This document shows, in pieces, positions 43,700 to 52,692 of a stretch of DNA of 64,000 nt. This stretch comes from JAUWCL01 sp964599375. GTDB lineage: Bacteria > Krumholzibacteriota > Krumholzibacteriia > Krumholzibacteriales > Krumholzibacteriaceae. How positions within the stretch are numbered: the stretch's first letter is position 1; each line of letters opens with the position of its first letter. The translations under genes and the position numbers were made by a program. The stretch is from positions 124,001 to 188,000 of the forward strand of contig CAZREW010000002.1 in assembly GCA_964599375.1 (NCBI GenBank), written 5' to 3'. The notes beneath the pieces are model-generated. The model saw only the letters and a list, made by a program, of their open reading frames with translations. It made no database searches and was not told the origin of the DNA.

Positions 43700-44776
43700 A
43701 TGAGGATAGCTTTTCTCGGCGACGGCTCCCTGGGACACGTCCGCAGGTGGGCGGGTTACTTCCATGAGCGGGGCCACGACGTCCTCCTGGTCTCCTTCGA
43801 GGACGTCTCGGGGTGCCCGTTCCCGGCCAGGCGCCTCAGAAAGCTGCTCCCCACAAAGCTCGCCGGTTACGCCGCCGCCCTCGGCGCGGTAAAAAAGGAC
43901 CTCGCCGCCTTCGGCCCCGACATCATCAACGCGATATACGCCGGCGGGTACGGATTCATAGGAGCCCAGTCGGGTTTCCGTCCCCTTGTCATATCGACGC
44001 TAGGGTCGGACATGCTCGTCGATTACCCCTCTTCTTTCGTCCACAGGCTTCAGATCGAATACGCTCTGAGGCGCGCTTCTCTCGTCACGGCCGACTCCGC
44101 GTCACTGACAGCCAGCATCGTCCGGGCTGGCGTAGAGCCGTCCAGGATCGTCGAGATATATTTCGGCATAGATCCGTCCCTGTTCAACCTCGAAGGAAGG
44201 GCAACGCGTAGCGGGATCCCGCTCAGGATAGTCAGCACGAGAAACCTCTACCCCGTCTACGGGCTGGAGACTCTGATAGCATCCTTCGCCGCGCTCTGCG
44301 CGAAGGCGGACGCCCTGCTCACGGTCTGCGGCGACGGGCCTGAACGCGGCGCCCTCGAGAGGATGGTGGCCGGCCTCGGCATCGCAGGGCGGGTCACGTT
44401 CACTGGAAGACTCGAACCGTCCGGAATAGCCGACGAGCTCAGGAAGGCCGACATATACGTATCCACATCGACTTCGGACTCGACATCCGTCTCTCTTCTC
44501 GAGGCGATGGCCTGCGGCGCCGTCCCGGTCGTGACCGATCTCGATGCCAACCGGGAGTGGATCCACGAAGGAGTCAGCGGACTTTTCTTCAGTCCGCGTG
44601 ACGAAGATGGGCTTGCCGCGGCGATGCTGAGCCTCCACGAGGACCATGTCATGGCCGAGTCGATGCGTGAAGAGGCGGCCGCGGCCGTGGCGGAGAAGGG
44701 ATTGTGGCTTCCCAATATGCAAAGGGCCGAGATGGAATTCAGCCGGCTCGTCGAAGGAGGGAAAGCGCGGCGATGA
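43700..44776 (+). CDS. Glycosyltransferase, GT4-like
   Basis: A 358-aa glycosyltransferase of the GT-B fold, probably family 4. It begins MRIAFLGDGSLGHVRRWAGY and has the C-terminal nucleotide-sugar segment with VCGDGPERGALE, a YVSTSTSDSTSVSLLEAMACG loop (the E-x7-E region) and a late NREWI helix. Sugar and acceptor cannot be assigned. The open frame starts at 43589, but the ATG at 43700 has AAAGGAAGACG before it. The stop overlaps the next gene's ATG (ATGA). Confidence 0.9.
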   Translation: MRIAFLGDGSLGHVRRWAGYFHERGHDVLLVSFEDVSGCPFPARRLRKLLPTKLAGYAAALGAVKKDLAAFGPDIINAIYAGGYGFIGAQSGFRPLVISTLGSDMLVDYPSSFVHRLQIEYALRRASLVTADSASLTASIVRAGVEPSRIVEIYFGIDPSLFNLEGRATRSGIPLRIVSTRNLYPVYGLETLIASFAALCAKADALLTVCGDGPERGALERMVAGLGIAGRVTFTGRLEPSGIADELRKADIYVSTSTSDSTSVSLLEAMACGAVPVVTDLDANREWIHEGVSGLFFSPRDEDGLAAAMLSLHEDHVMAESMREEAAAAVAEKGLWLPNMQRAEMEFSRLVEGGKARR

Positions 44777-46089
44777 GGAAGATGTTGAGAGATTCCTACC
44801 GTCAACTGCTGCGGACGGTCGCGGTTGCGCTCGTCGCGGGCATAGTCTCCGCTCTCATCGTCGCCCTCTTCGACTTCTGCCTCGAGTCGCTGATGGGGTT
44901 CTTCGGCTCTCTCCGGCCGGGGGCTTCGATGGCGCTTCCTTTCTCGGGAGCGGTCCTGGCCGGGCTGCTCATCCTCAGAAAGGTCCCGGCGGCCGGAGGC
45001 GAAGGGCTGCAGTCATATATCGACGCGGTCAACTTCAGGAATGGAAGGTTCGATTTTCTGGCGACAGTCCTGAGGTTTCCCGCTACGCTCATCACGCTCT
45101 CCATGTTCGGCAGCGGTGGCGTGGTCGGTCCACTGACCAGGATATGCGCGGGTACTGGAAGCTGGGCGGTAGGTAAATCTGTCGGACGCACTCCGCTGCG
45201 CATGAGCGACGACTATACGGTCGGAGCGATATGCGGGGTCAGCGGCGCGATCAGCGCGATATTCCACTCTCCACTGGCGGCCGGCCTCTACGCGACCGAG
45301 GTACTGAAGCGCGAATCCATACGTTACTCCGACCTGATAGTCGCCCTGCTCTCGGCCGTCGTTTCCTATGTGACTTCCAGCATTATACTCGGCGGGGAGC
45401 GTTTCTTCATCATAGACGCCCCGAAGCTCGAGATGTCCGCCCCGCAGGTGATATGGTTCCCCGTCACCGCGCTTGCCGGCGGGCTGGTAGGGATGCTCTT
45501 CATCTACGCGTACAGGAGATCGATCGTGCTCTTCCATATGATCCCCGGGAAACAGCCGTCGCAGGCGGTCGCGGCAGCGGTCATCCTCTCGGCAGCTGCC
45601 TGGCTCGGCCTGGGATGGGTGATGAGGATATCGCCGGAACTGTACTGGGAACTCGCCAACGGGAAAAAAAGCCTGGCGGCCTCGCTCCCTCTCGTCTCGG
45701 TCAGCATCATCCTGCCGTTCATCATGCTGATACTGCTCAAGATCCTGCTTACGGCGGTCACCATCGGATGCGGGATGAGCGCCGGGTTCACGGGCCCGCT
45801 TATTATCATAGGGATGTCGCTCGGCGCTCTGGTGAGCCTGGCTGCAGGAGCCGAGCCGGCGAGCGCGGCCTACTACGGCTATATGGCGTGCGGCATGTCC
45901 GCCCTGCTCGCGGCGACGCTCAACATACCGCTCGCGGCCATAGCGCTCACGATGACGGTTTTCGGGACAAGCTACATCCTTCCGGCGGTGACCGGGAGTT
46001 CTATCGCATTCATCACGTTCAAGGGCCACGCGATATACCAGTACCACGATTCGGCTCCTTTACCAGGAAGCACGGGGCACAACTGGTAA
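44773..46089 (+). CDS. ClC-family channel/transporter lacking the gating-Glu motif
   Basis: A 438-aa polytopic ClC family protein. The N-terminal motif region (AAGGEGLQSYI) and the late GMSAGFTGPLIIIG match ClC segments. Where most ClC proteins have G-(R/K)-E-G-P with a gating Glu, this one has FGSGGVVGPLTRI (near 112-124), so the Glu is absent. This would favour a channel-like or altered-coupling mechanism. It may carry chloride or another anion across the inner membrane. The ATG at 44773 overlaps the glycosyltransferase stop; the open frame begins at 44704. Confidence 0.87.
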   Translation: MRKMLRDSYRQLLRTVAVALVAGIVSALIVALFDFCLESLMGFFGSLRPGASMALPFSGAVLAGLLILRKVPAAGGEGLQSYIDAVNFRNGRFDFLATVLRFPATLITLSMFGSGGVVGPLTRICAGTGSWAVGKSVGRTPLRMSDDYTVGAICGVSGAISAIFHSPLAAGLYATEVLKRESIRYSDLIVALLSAVVSYVTSSIILGGERFFIIDAPKLEMSAPQVIWFPVTALAGGLVGMLFIYAYRRSIVLFHMIPGKQPSQAVAAAVILSAAAWLGLGWVMRISPELYWELANGKKSLAASLPLVSVSIILPFIMLILLKILLTAVTIGCGMSAGFTGPLIIIGMSLGALVSLAAGAEPASAAYYGYMACGMSALLAATLNIPLAAIALTMTVFGTSYILPAVTGSSIAFITFKGHAIYQYHDSAPLPGSTGHNW

Positions 46090-46423
46090 CTGCGCGTCGC
46101 CCGGCGCCCGCACATGGCGGCGATCATTCCCGGTTAGGTATTAATACTCACGAAGGCGGTAGTCCGCCGCACAGCCATGAGGAATATTTCCCAGGCGGAG
46201 GCCACGTCCTCTTTCCGATCGCATCCCCGGGATAGGATCACTTCAGCACATGCGACGATCGGCTTAACCCGTTAGCTCTTTAATATCAATAAGTTGCTGG
46301 GCGTAACAATATCCGCGCACGCGGCACACGGATGCTGCTGTTCCACCCGCCCGCGGATGGAATATATCTTGTAAAGAGATGGTTGCGCGGATAAGAAAGG
46401 ACTGTCCCTGGAGGGAGAAAGCT
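46090..46423. other. Intergenic region, no gene seen
   Basis: 334 bases with no convincing reading frame. A short stem GGCGG-TAGT-CCGCC occurs at 46155-46168. The AT-rich stretch TCTTTAATATCAATAAGTTG near 46275 and GGAATATATCTTG near 46359 could belong to a promoter of the next gene; I cannot fix -35 and -10 boxes. Confidence 0.4.
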
Positions 46424-47044
46424 GTGAGTTACTGGGAAACCGAGACGCTGATACTCAGACTCATAGCCGTCCTTTTTGTCTTCGCCCTTCTTCGCGTCTG
46501 TCGAAGAGGAAAAGAAACAGGACGGGAAACCGTGTTGTATCTAATCGTCGTTACCGCCTCCGCCATCGTTAACTTACTTCGTACTGGCGGAGGCGGGTTT
46601 TTGATGACTGCCATCGGGGCCATGGCGGCGTTCGCCGTCTCCGCCCCGCTTCTCGCCAGTGACAGGGTCGCCATGAGGGATGTCGCCGCACCGGTGGCGG
46701 CCGGCTCCCTTCTGGGCCCGCTCGGCGGACTCGCCGCCATCTCCATAGCCGCAGCGATCCACATCGTCCAGCGCTCCCCCGGCATCCAGCCGGCTGTGAT
46801 GGACAGGATCGCTCCGCGGTTCGCCGAGCGCGGGACCTGGCCGAAGGTGTCGTGCCGATCGGTCCTCGCTGTCCTTGAGAACAGCAGGCTCAGAGGGACT
46901 CCACGGGAATGCCGGGATGGCGACTCCGACGGCGCCGCGGGACATGACTGCGCGGACGCGCACGCCGTCATCGATATGCTGCCGTGGAGGACCTCGCTCG
47001 CCATCGCGACGCTGGCTGTGCTTATGACCGACATGTTCATCTGA
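46424..47044 (+). CDS. Predicted membrane protein, unknown
   Basis: A protein of about 206 aa. It has three or four hydrophobic stretches near the N-terminus (LILRLIAVLFVFALLRV; VLYLIVVTASAIVNLL; FLMTAIGAMAAFAVSAPLLA) and another segment LGPLGGLAAISIAAAIHIV. The C-terminal third is soluble with two Cys/His-rich spots. I do not recognise the family. The ATG at 46379 has no ribosome binding site, while GTG at 46424 follows GGAGGGAGAAAGCT; I chose the latter. It is 13 bases ahead of the DUF192 gene and should share its transcript. Confidence 0.7.
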   Translation: MSYWETETLILRLIAVLFVFALLRVCRRGKETGRETVLYLIVVTASAIVNLLRTGGGGFLMTAIGAMAAFAVSAPLLASDRVAMRDVAAPVAAGSLLGPLGGLAAISIAAAIHIVQRSPGIQPAVMDRIAPRFAERGTWPKVSCRSVLAVLENSRLRGTPRECRDGDSDGAAGHDCADAHAVIDMLPWRTSLAIATLAVLMTDMFI

Positions 47045-47057
47045 CGGGAGGTTCGAG

Positions 47058-47405
47058 TTGGCTGTCTGGAACAGGACAAGATGCACATACCTCGGAACGA
47101 CTCTTCTGACCCTGAATGAGCATTTCATGAATACGCTCAGGCACATCAGCGATCGCGGCATCCCCGCGGACTGCGCACTCTATATCTCGCCGTGCCAGGG
47201 GATCTACACGGTCGGCATGCGCACCGCCGTAGATATCGCCTTTCTCGACGGCGAGATGCGGATCATCAGGATATTCAGGAGCTTCCCGCCCAACTGCTTC
47301 GTCGAGCCCGTCGAGGGGGCGGTGAGCGCGGTGGAGCTGCCTGCCGAGCGTCTCTCGGAGACCGGGACTTCTGTAGGGGACGTGCTCGTCATCGAACCAG
47401 GATGA
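47058..47405 (+). CDS. DUF192 family protein
   Basis: A 115-aa protein of DUF192, a small beta-barrel-like family of unknown role. It has the GMRTAVDIAFLDGEMRIIRI core, SFPPN, AVELPAERLSETGTSVGDVL and a final VIEPG. No signal peptide is visible, though many relatives are exported. The start is TTG with GGGAGG 6 bases upstream. It is 13 bases after the membrane protein gene on the same strand. Confidence 0.85.
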   Translation: MAVWNRTRCTYLGTTLLTLNEHFMNTLRHISDRGIPADCALYISPCQGIYTVGMRTAVDIAFLDGEMRIIRIFRSFPPNCFVEPVEGAVSAVELPAERLSETGTSVGDVLVIEPG

Positions 47406-47491
47406 TCGGCGGCGGCTCTCTACGGAAGGACCGCCCTGTCAGCGCTTCCCGCTGTCTACTATCCCGCCGGTGTCTCCCACACGCGAGTACC

Positions 47492-48613
47492 CTACCAGTA
47501 ACCCATAGCGAGATATCCTACCCAGTGTCTGTCCGTAGCGATGTTGGTCGCTCCCAGGCCGGTCCCGCCTACCGGGAGCGCGCCGGGCTCGAGGCTCGTC
47601 CCGTACCCGAAGATCCGCCCGCACGGCGCCTCGCGCCCCTCGGCGGCCGCGAGCCCTTCGAGCACGCTCAACCCGAAAGGTATCGAATAGACACCGCACC
47701 ATGTCACCTTGTACGGCCACTCGAGATCGTCCCGCTCTATCCGCTCGCGGAAACCGGCGATCTTCGCTGCCGAAAGCGGCCCCTCCAGCGTCGTCCTCGC
47801 TATGTCAATATCCTGCGCGGTCGCCTTCTCGTACCCCTCGCGGCCCGTGCCGAAGGGAGCGTAATTCCTGCCGCCCCACTCCTCGTCTCCGTAGTGGACG
47901 CAGTCGGCCGATATCATCACGACGGCTCCCGTCCCGAGACTCAGCCCCTCCTGGCCGAGGACTTCGGCCAGAGCGCCGGTCATTTCCGCGACGGCGCTTT
48001 CAAACGAGTCCCCCGCGAATCTCGTCACCAGTACGGGAATGATCTCGGCTTTCACGCCCCGGTAACGCTGGATGAACGGTATGAAGGCCTCGAGCGAGTG
48101 CTCGGTGGCATGGAACGAGCCGTCGACGAGGACCATCTCCGCCGGGAGGCGCTCGATCACCTTGCCTCTGAGCGCTGAGACTGGAGTGACCCCGTAAGGC
48201 CCCTTCCATCCGCTGAAATCGTCGAATATGAGCTTCCCCTCGAGCCCGATGCGCCTCGCCCTGTGGGCAACCCCGAAGAGGACGACGAGGTCGGCCTCGA
48301 GCCTCTCGAAGGCCATCGCATAATAAGGCCCCGCGTATATATAGTCATCGTGAGGGACGATCGCCCCGATCATCGTCCCCGCGCCCGAGCACGCCGAGGG
48401 CAGCTCGAACGGAAGGGCCCCCGCGTCTATAAGTGAATCCGACAGAGCCACTATCCTTTCGACCTGAACCGGCGTCGTCGCGTATCCGACAGTGTCAGCC
48501 GGCTGGCGGACCGTGCCCTTCGTGCCGCCGGCGGCGCCGGCCGGCGGGGCGGCGAGCAGCGCGGCCGCTGTAATCAGAACCGTCTGAACGCTACTGATGA
48601 CGCACCTTTTCAT
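47492..48613 (-). CDS. Exported MEMO family protein (AmmeMemoRadiSam B-like)
   Basis: A 373-aa MEMO-fold protein, related to LigB-type dioxygenases. The likely metal site uses His88 in IVPHDDYIYAG, His117 in LFGVAHRARR and residues around SADCVHYGD; FHATEHSLEAFIPFIQ is also typical. Unlike most MEMO proteins it has a signal peptide (LITAAALLAAPPAGA), so it probably acts outside the cytoplasm. No AMMECR1 or radical SAM partner is nearby. The frame opens far upstream; ATG 48613 follows GAGGAGGTCCGCC and gives the signal peptide. The leader is a 30-bp tandem repeat. Confidence 0.87.
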   Translation of the reverse strand: MKRCVISSVQTVLITAAALLAAPPAGAAGGTKGTVRQPADTVGYATTPVQVERIVALSDSLIDAGALPFELPSACSGAGTMIGAIVPHDDYIYAGPYYAMAFERLEADLVVLFGVAHRARRIGLEGKLIFDDFSGWKGPYGVTPVSALRGKVIERLPAEMVLVDGSFHATEHSLEAFIPFIQRYRGVKAEIIPVLVTRFAGDSFESAVAEMTGALAEVLGQEGLSLGTGAVVMISADCVHYGDEEWGGRNYAPFGTGREGYEKATAQDIDIARTTLEGPLSAAKIAGFRERIERDDLEWPYKVTWCGVYSIPFGLSVLEGLAAAEGREAPCGRIFGYGTSLEPGALPVGGTGLGATNIATDRHWVGYLAMGYW

Positions 48614-48678
48614 GGCGGACCTCCTCATGACACATCTTTTCCTCGTAAATCTCCTCATCAGGTGTCTTTCATCATCGG
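48601..48678 (-). repeat. 30-bp tandem repeat over the MEMO gene start
   Basis: About 2.6 copies of a 30-bp unit (48601-48630, 48631-48660, then a shorter piece). The first two copies match at 21 of 30 bases. Each copy carries GAGGAG-type bases, so the translation start has been duplicated: in frame it reads repeated K/R-R-C-V blocks. Confidence 0.7.
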
Positions 48679-48733
48679 ATGATACACTAGAGAGGCCCGG
48701 CGAGACAGAAAAAGCCTGACTTTTTTCCCCGTC

Positions 48734-48750
48734 GTGAATATATTCACACC
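48734..48750 (-). promoter_or_regulatory. Palindrome with copy 2 of GGTGTGAATAT
   Basis: GTGAATATATTCAC is a perfect 14-bp palindrome at 48734-48747. The minus strand here reads GGTGTGAATAT (48740-48750), 126 bases before the MEMO start; the divergent MFS gene starts 75 bases away. It may be an operator serving either or both genes. Confidence 0.45.
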
Positions 48751-48824
48751 TCGAAAAGGCAATGACGTGAGCTCGTGGCGGGCAGCGCCGCGGATGCCGG
48801 CGGACAGCCCCGGCCGGGGAGACT

Positions 48825-50048
48825 ATGATAAGCGGAAAGAAAAGAAGGCTTCTCGGCTCCGTATCGCTGCACCACGCCTGCAACGACGCCTCTACCGTCG
48901 TTCTGCCCACTATCTTTCCCGTACTGCTGACGCAGCAGTTTCTGATACGCGACTACACCGATATCGGCACGACGGTCCTGATCGGACTGGCAATAGCGGT
49001 CTTCTTCCAGGCGTTCGTGGGGCATTTCGCGAAGACGCGCCATTCGAGGTACTACCTAGCCATCGACGCCCTGCTCGTCGGAGCTTCCCTGCTCCTTATG
49101 ACCACGGCGACTAGCTTCTGGATGTTAGTGCTCTTCTTCATCGTTATGAGGATGGGAACGAGCATCTACCATCCTGTCGGGGTCTCGTGGATATCGCATA
49201 TATTCCGGGGAGAGCACCTCGACAGGGCGATGGGGTTCCAGAGCGCCTTCGGAAACATCGGCGTTCTGCTAGCCTTCGCATCGACCGGATTCCTCGCGCA
49301 GAATTACGGCTGGCGGGCTCCGCTCTACCTCTGGGGCGCGATCAACCTCGTAGCCGTGACGGTCGGTCTCTACCTCTCGCGCAGCGCCTACGGGCAGGAC
49401 GAGATAGACCAGCAGAAAGAGGAGGAGAAGGAGCCGGTCTCCTGGATCAGGGCGTTCCACGGGATCAGGTCGTACATACCGATGATGATCCTCGGCGGGC
49501 TCGCCTGGGGTATCACGATCAACTACGCGCCGAGCCTGCTCAATCACAGGCTAGGTGTGCCGATGTCCGCGACGGGGATCATCATGGGGTGCTGGATGGC
49601 CGCCGGCACGGTTTCGGCCTTCATGTACGGGAGGATCTCCGGGGGTCTCGGGAGGGCGCGGACGCTGGTGTACGCCTACGCTGCGATAGCGGCCGTGGCG
49701 TTCGTCTTCGGGCTGGGGCGCAGCGTACACCTTGTGATAGGCGCTTTTGCCGTCTTCGGCATCGCGCTGTTCCTTACGTACCCGGCCAACCTCTCCTTCA
49801 TCGGAAGCTCGGTCGAGCCGCGCAGCAGGACGGCCGGATTCAGCCTCGCGTCGAACATCATGATCATCGGCAACTCGATCTTCTCGTTCTTATCGGGTGG
49901 CCTCTCCGACAGGTACGGCATCAACGCCCCCTTTCTCCTTCTGGGAGGCATGACCCTGCTCGTCCTTGCCTACCTTCTCTTCATGGTGAGGACCGGCCGG
50001 ATATCGGCCGACGGATGCAAGATCGCGAAACGGGTCGGACCGCACTGA
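48825..50048 (+). CDS. MFS transporter, fosmidomycin-resistance-like
   Basis: A 407-aa major facilitator carrier with about 12 membrane segments. The first cytoplasmic loop has GHFAKTRHSRYYLAID and the mid-region loop (YGQDEIDQQKEEEKEPVSW) separates the two halves. The start resembles Fsr-type proteins (SVSLHHACNDASTVVLPTIFP). Substrate cannot be told. RBS: GGGGAG just before the ATG. It is divergent from the MEMO gene and 92 bases ahead of the LsrF-like gene on the same strand. Confidence 0.88.
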   Translation: MISGKKRRLLGSVSLHHACNDASTVVLPTIFPVLLTQQFLIRDYTDIGTTVLIGLAIAVFFQAFVGHFAKTRHSRYYLAIDALLVGASLLLMTTATSFWMLVLFFIVMRMGTSIYHPVGVSWISHIFRGEHLDRAMGFQSAFGNIGVLLAFASTGFLAQNYGWRAPLYLWGAINLVAVTVGLYLSRSAYGQDEIDQQKEEEKEPVSWIRAFHGIRSYIPMMILGGLAWGITINYAPSLLNHRLGVPMSATGIIMGCWMAAGTVSAFMYGRISGGLGRARTLVYAYAAIAAVAFVFGLGRSVHLVIGAFAVFGIALFLTYPANLSFIGSSVEPRSRTAGFSLASNIMIIGNSIFSFLSGGLSDRYGINAPFLLLGGMTLLVLAYLLFMVRTGRISADGCKIAKRVGPH

Positions 50049-50140
50049 GGGGCCCAGGTCGAATCCCCGCTTGACCATCGCCGTCGGCCACAAATATACT
50101 CCACATCGCGCCTTCACAATCAGACAAAGAGGAGATAATC

Positions 50141-50932
50141 ATGCAGTGGGGACTGAAGAACAGGCTGTCGAGGATATTCAATCCCGAGACGGGCCGCACG
50201 GTGATGCTGGCCGTCGACCACGGATACTTCCTCGGGCCGACGCGAAAGCTCGAGAACCCGCGCGAGACCATTTCGCCGCTTATCCCTTACGCCGACGCCC
50301 TGATGCTCACAAGAGGCGTCCTTCGAAACTGCGTAGATCCAGAGTCCCGCATACCGACGGTGCTGCGGGTCTCCGGCGGCGTGAGCATCGTCGGCCCGTC
50401 GCTCGCCGACGAGGGGCTGACCACCTCGTTCGAGGACGCGATCAGGCTTAACGTCTCGGCGGTGACGATGTCGATATTCGTCGGCACCGACCACGAGCGC
50501 GAGACTCTGCTCAACCTCGCCGAGCTGGTCGACCAGGGAGAGACGTACGGGATCCCCGTGCTCGCCGTCACCGCCGTAGGAAAGGAGCTCGAGAAGAGGG
50601 ACGCGCGGTTCCTCTCCCTCTGCTGCCGGATCGCCGCCGAGATAGGCGCACACTACGTGAAGACATACTACTGCGAAGATTTCGAGAAGGTCGCAGAGAG
50701 CTGCCCCGTGCCGGTCGTAATCGCCGGCGGGCCGCAGCTCGACTCGTTCAGGGACACCCTTCAGCTCGCGCACGACGCGATCTCGAGAGGAGCGCGCGGT
50801 GTCGATATGGGACGAAACATCTGGCAGGACGAGCACCCCGTGGCGGCGATAAGATCGGTCCGCGGCGTGGTCCAGGAGAACATGCCGGTCGACGAGGCCT
50901 TCAAGCTCTACAAGAGTATCGCCGGCAAGTGA
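50141..50932 (+). CDS. LsrF-like class I aldolase/thiolase
   Basis: A 263-aa TIM-barrel protein of the DhnA/LsrF family. It closely follows E. coli LsrF: RLSRIFNPETGRTVMLAVDHGYF at the start (here split as 9-30), the Schiff-base Lys174 in GAHYVKTYYCED, VVIAGGPQLDS and GVDMGRNIWQDEHPV. LsrF is the last enzyme of autoinducer-2 breakdown, but no other lsr gene is present, so another sugar-phosphate reaction is likely. The related archaeal aldolase ADH synthase is an alternative. A Zn-dehydrogenase gene follows by 63 bases. Confidence 0.88.
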   Translation: MQWGLKNRLSRIFNPETGRTVMLAVDHGYFLGPTRKLENPRETISPLIPYADALMLTRGVLRNCVDPESRIPTVLRVSGGVSIVGPSLADEGLTTSFEDAIRLNVSAVTMSIFVGTDHERETLLNLAELVDQGETYGIPVLAVTAVGKELEKRDARFLSLCCRIAAEIGAHYVKTYYCEDFEKVAESCPVPVVIAGGPQLDSFRDTLQLAHDAISRGARGVDMGRNIWQDEHPVAAIRSVRGVVQENMPVDEAFKLYKSIAGK

Positions 50933-50995
50933 CGGGACTGTCACACATGCACCGCGATCCGGGTGCCCCGCGCTGAAAGGGACGCGATCTGGCAG

Positions 50996-52021
50996 ATGAG
51001 AGCAGCCGTTTACTATAACAACAACGACATCCGCATCGAGGAGATGCCGGTGCCGAAGATCGGCCCCGGCGAGATCCTTGTGCGCATAGAGTCGAGCGGC
51101 ATCTGCGGCAGCGACGTGATGGAATGGTACCGCGTGAAGAAGGCCCCGCTCGTCCTCGGTCACGAGATCGCCGGCACGGTCGAGAAGGTCGGCGCCGACG
51201 TCGACTGGCTGGTGCCGGGACAGAGGGTCTCAGTCGCCCACCACATCCCCTGCGGGGAATGCCGCTACTGCCTCGCCGGGAAATACTCGCTCTGCGATAC
51301 GCTGCGCACAACGAACTTCGACCCGGGCGGATTCGCCGAGTTCGTCCGTGTGCCCGAGATGAACGTCGAGAAGGGGACCTTCGTCATCCCGGACTCCCTC
51401 TCGTTTGACACGGCCGCCTTCATCGAGCCTCTCGCCTGTGTCGTGCGCGGGCTGCACGTCGCGCGGTTCAGGGAAGGAAGCGATGTCCTCGTACTCGGCA
51501 GCGGGATATCAGGGCTCCTGTTCATCAAGCTTCTCAGGGCCAGGGGGGCGGGAAGGATAGTCGCGACCGACATCGACCCGGTCAGGCTGAAAGCGGCTGA
51601 ACGTATGGGAGCTGATGAAGCCATCGCGGCAAAAGAGGCGACGCCGGGCAGGCTGAAAAAGATCGACGGGGGGCGCCTCTTCGACCTTGCGATAACATGC
51701 GCCGGAGTAGAGCCGGTCGTACTGCAGGCGCTGCGCTCGGTCGACCGAGGCGCGACAGTCCTGCTCTTCGCGCCGCTGGCGCCGGGCGTCGAGATCGCGA
51801 TGCCTTTTTTCGACATATGGCGCGACCAGATAACGATCGTATCGACGTACGCCGGCCCGCCCGGCGACTCCCGCGAGGCGATCGAGCTGCTCGCCTCGGG
51901 AAAGATCGAGGTCGAGGACATGATCACACACCGGCTGCCCCTCGACAGGACGGCCGAAGGATTCAGGCTGGTGGCGGAAGGCTCCGAGTCGATAAAGGTG
52001 ATCATCAAGCCGAGAGGATGA
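50996..52021 (+). CDS. Zinc-dependent medium-chain alcohol dehydrogenase
   Basis: A protein of about 341 aa, similar to sorbitol and threonine dehydrogenases. The catalytic zinc site starts at GICGSDVMEW, with GHEIAGTVEKVG; the structural zinc loop has CGECRYCLAGKYSLC. The NAD site is VLVLGSGISGLLFIK followed by ATDIDPVRLKAAERMGAD. The frame opens at GTG 50963, but MRAAVYYNNNDI is the usual start; neither has a strong RBS. The neighbour LsrF-like aldolase suggests a joint pathway on a polyol or keto-sugar phosphate. Confidence 0.9.
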   Translation: MRAAVYYNNNDIRIEEMPVPKIGPGEILVRIESSGICGSDVMEWYRVKKAPLVLGHEIAGTVEKVGADVDWLVPGQRVSVAHHIPCGECRYCLAGKYSLCDTLRTTNFDPGGFAEFVRVPEMNVEKGTFVIPDSLSFDTAAFIEPLACVVRGLHVARFREGSDVLVLGSGISGLLFIKLLRARGAGRIVATDIDPVRLKAAERMGADEAIAAKEATPGRLKKIDGGRLFDLAITCAGVEPVVLQALRSVDRGATVLLFAPLAPGVEIAMPFFDIWRDQITIVSTYAGPPGDSREAIELLASGKIEVEDMITHRLPLDRTAEGFRLVAEGSESIKVIIKPRG

Positions 52022-52143
52022 TAGCGGACGTAAGGCTACCGTCAGATCCCGGGCCCGGGGACGGACGCCGAACTGCACCGATAGATGAGGATCGAAGCGG
52101 ATAGACAGACACGCTGATAGACACTTATCAATGGAGGTGTACG

Positions 52144-52692
52144 GTGATGAGAATAACGAGGCCGGTCCAGGCATCGGGCGCGGCAGCCGCTCTTGTCCTT
52201 GCAATCTGCCTCTTTCCATCATGCGGCGGAGGGGACGTAGCGGGCGGCGGAGAGGTCATAAAGAGGCTCCCCGTCGATTCCTCCACCGAGGTGATAGCAA
52301 CGAAAAACGTATCGACCGACAGCGAGGTCTCCCGCGACGGTAAAGGGTCCCTGAGGATAGACGTAAGGGGCACTCAGACTCTTCCCCTCTACAGGTTCGG
52401 AGACATCGACCTCGAGAGCGCTTTCCTCGTCTACCAGGCGGCGGTCCGCACGGAAAACCTGGAGGGCGAGACCTTTCTCGAGATGAAGTGCTTCTTCCAG
52501 TCGAAGGGCGAGTTCTTCTCCCGCAACTACGACTCGGCCCTCTCGGGGACGAACGACTGGACGGTCATGAGCACACCGTTCAAGCTCCGTGCCGGGGAGG
52601 ACCCGGACGTAGTCGAGTTGAACATCTTCGTCAGCGGCACCGGTACTGTCTGGATAGACGAGATCAGGCTTCTCAAGCGACCACTGGAGTAA
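52144..52692 (+). CDS. Lipoprotein with jelly-roll-like domain
   Basis: A 182-aa lipoprotein: the hydrophobic stretch AAAALVLAICLF ends in PSC, the likely lipidation site, then GGGD. The rest is beta-rich and ends GTGTVWIDEIRLLKRPLE, a pattern seen in carbohydrate-binding beta-sandwich modules. A surface binding role is a guess. GTG 52144 and ATG 52147 both sit behind GGAGGTGTACG. Confidence 0.78.
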   Translation: MMRITRPVQASGAAAALVLAICLFPSCGGGDVAGGGEVIKRLPVDSSTEVIATKNVSTDSEVSRDGKGSLRIDVRGTQTLPLYRFGDIDLESAFLVYQAAVRTENLEGETFLEMKCFFQSKGEFFSRNYDSALSGTNDWTVMSTPFKLRAGEDPDVVELNIFVSGTGTVWIDEIRLLKRPLE

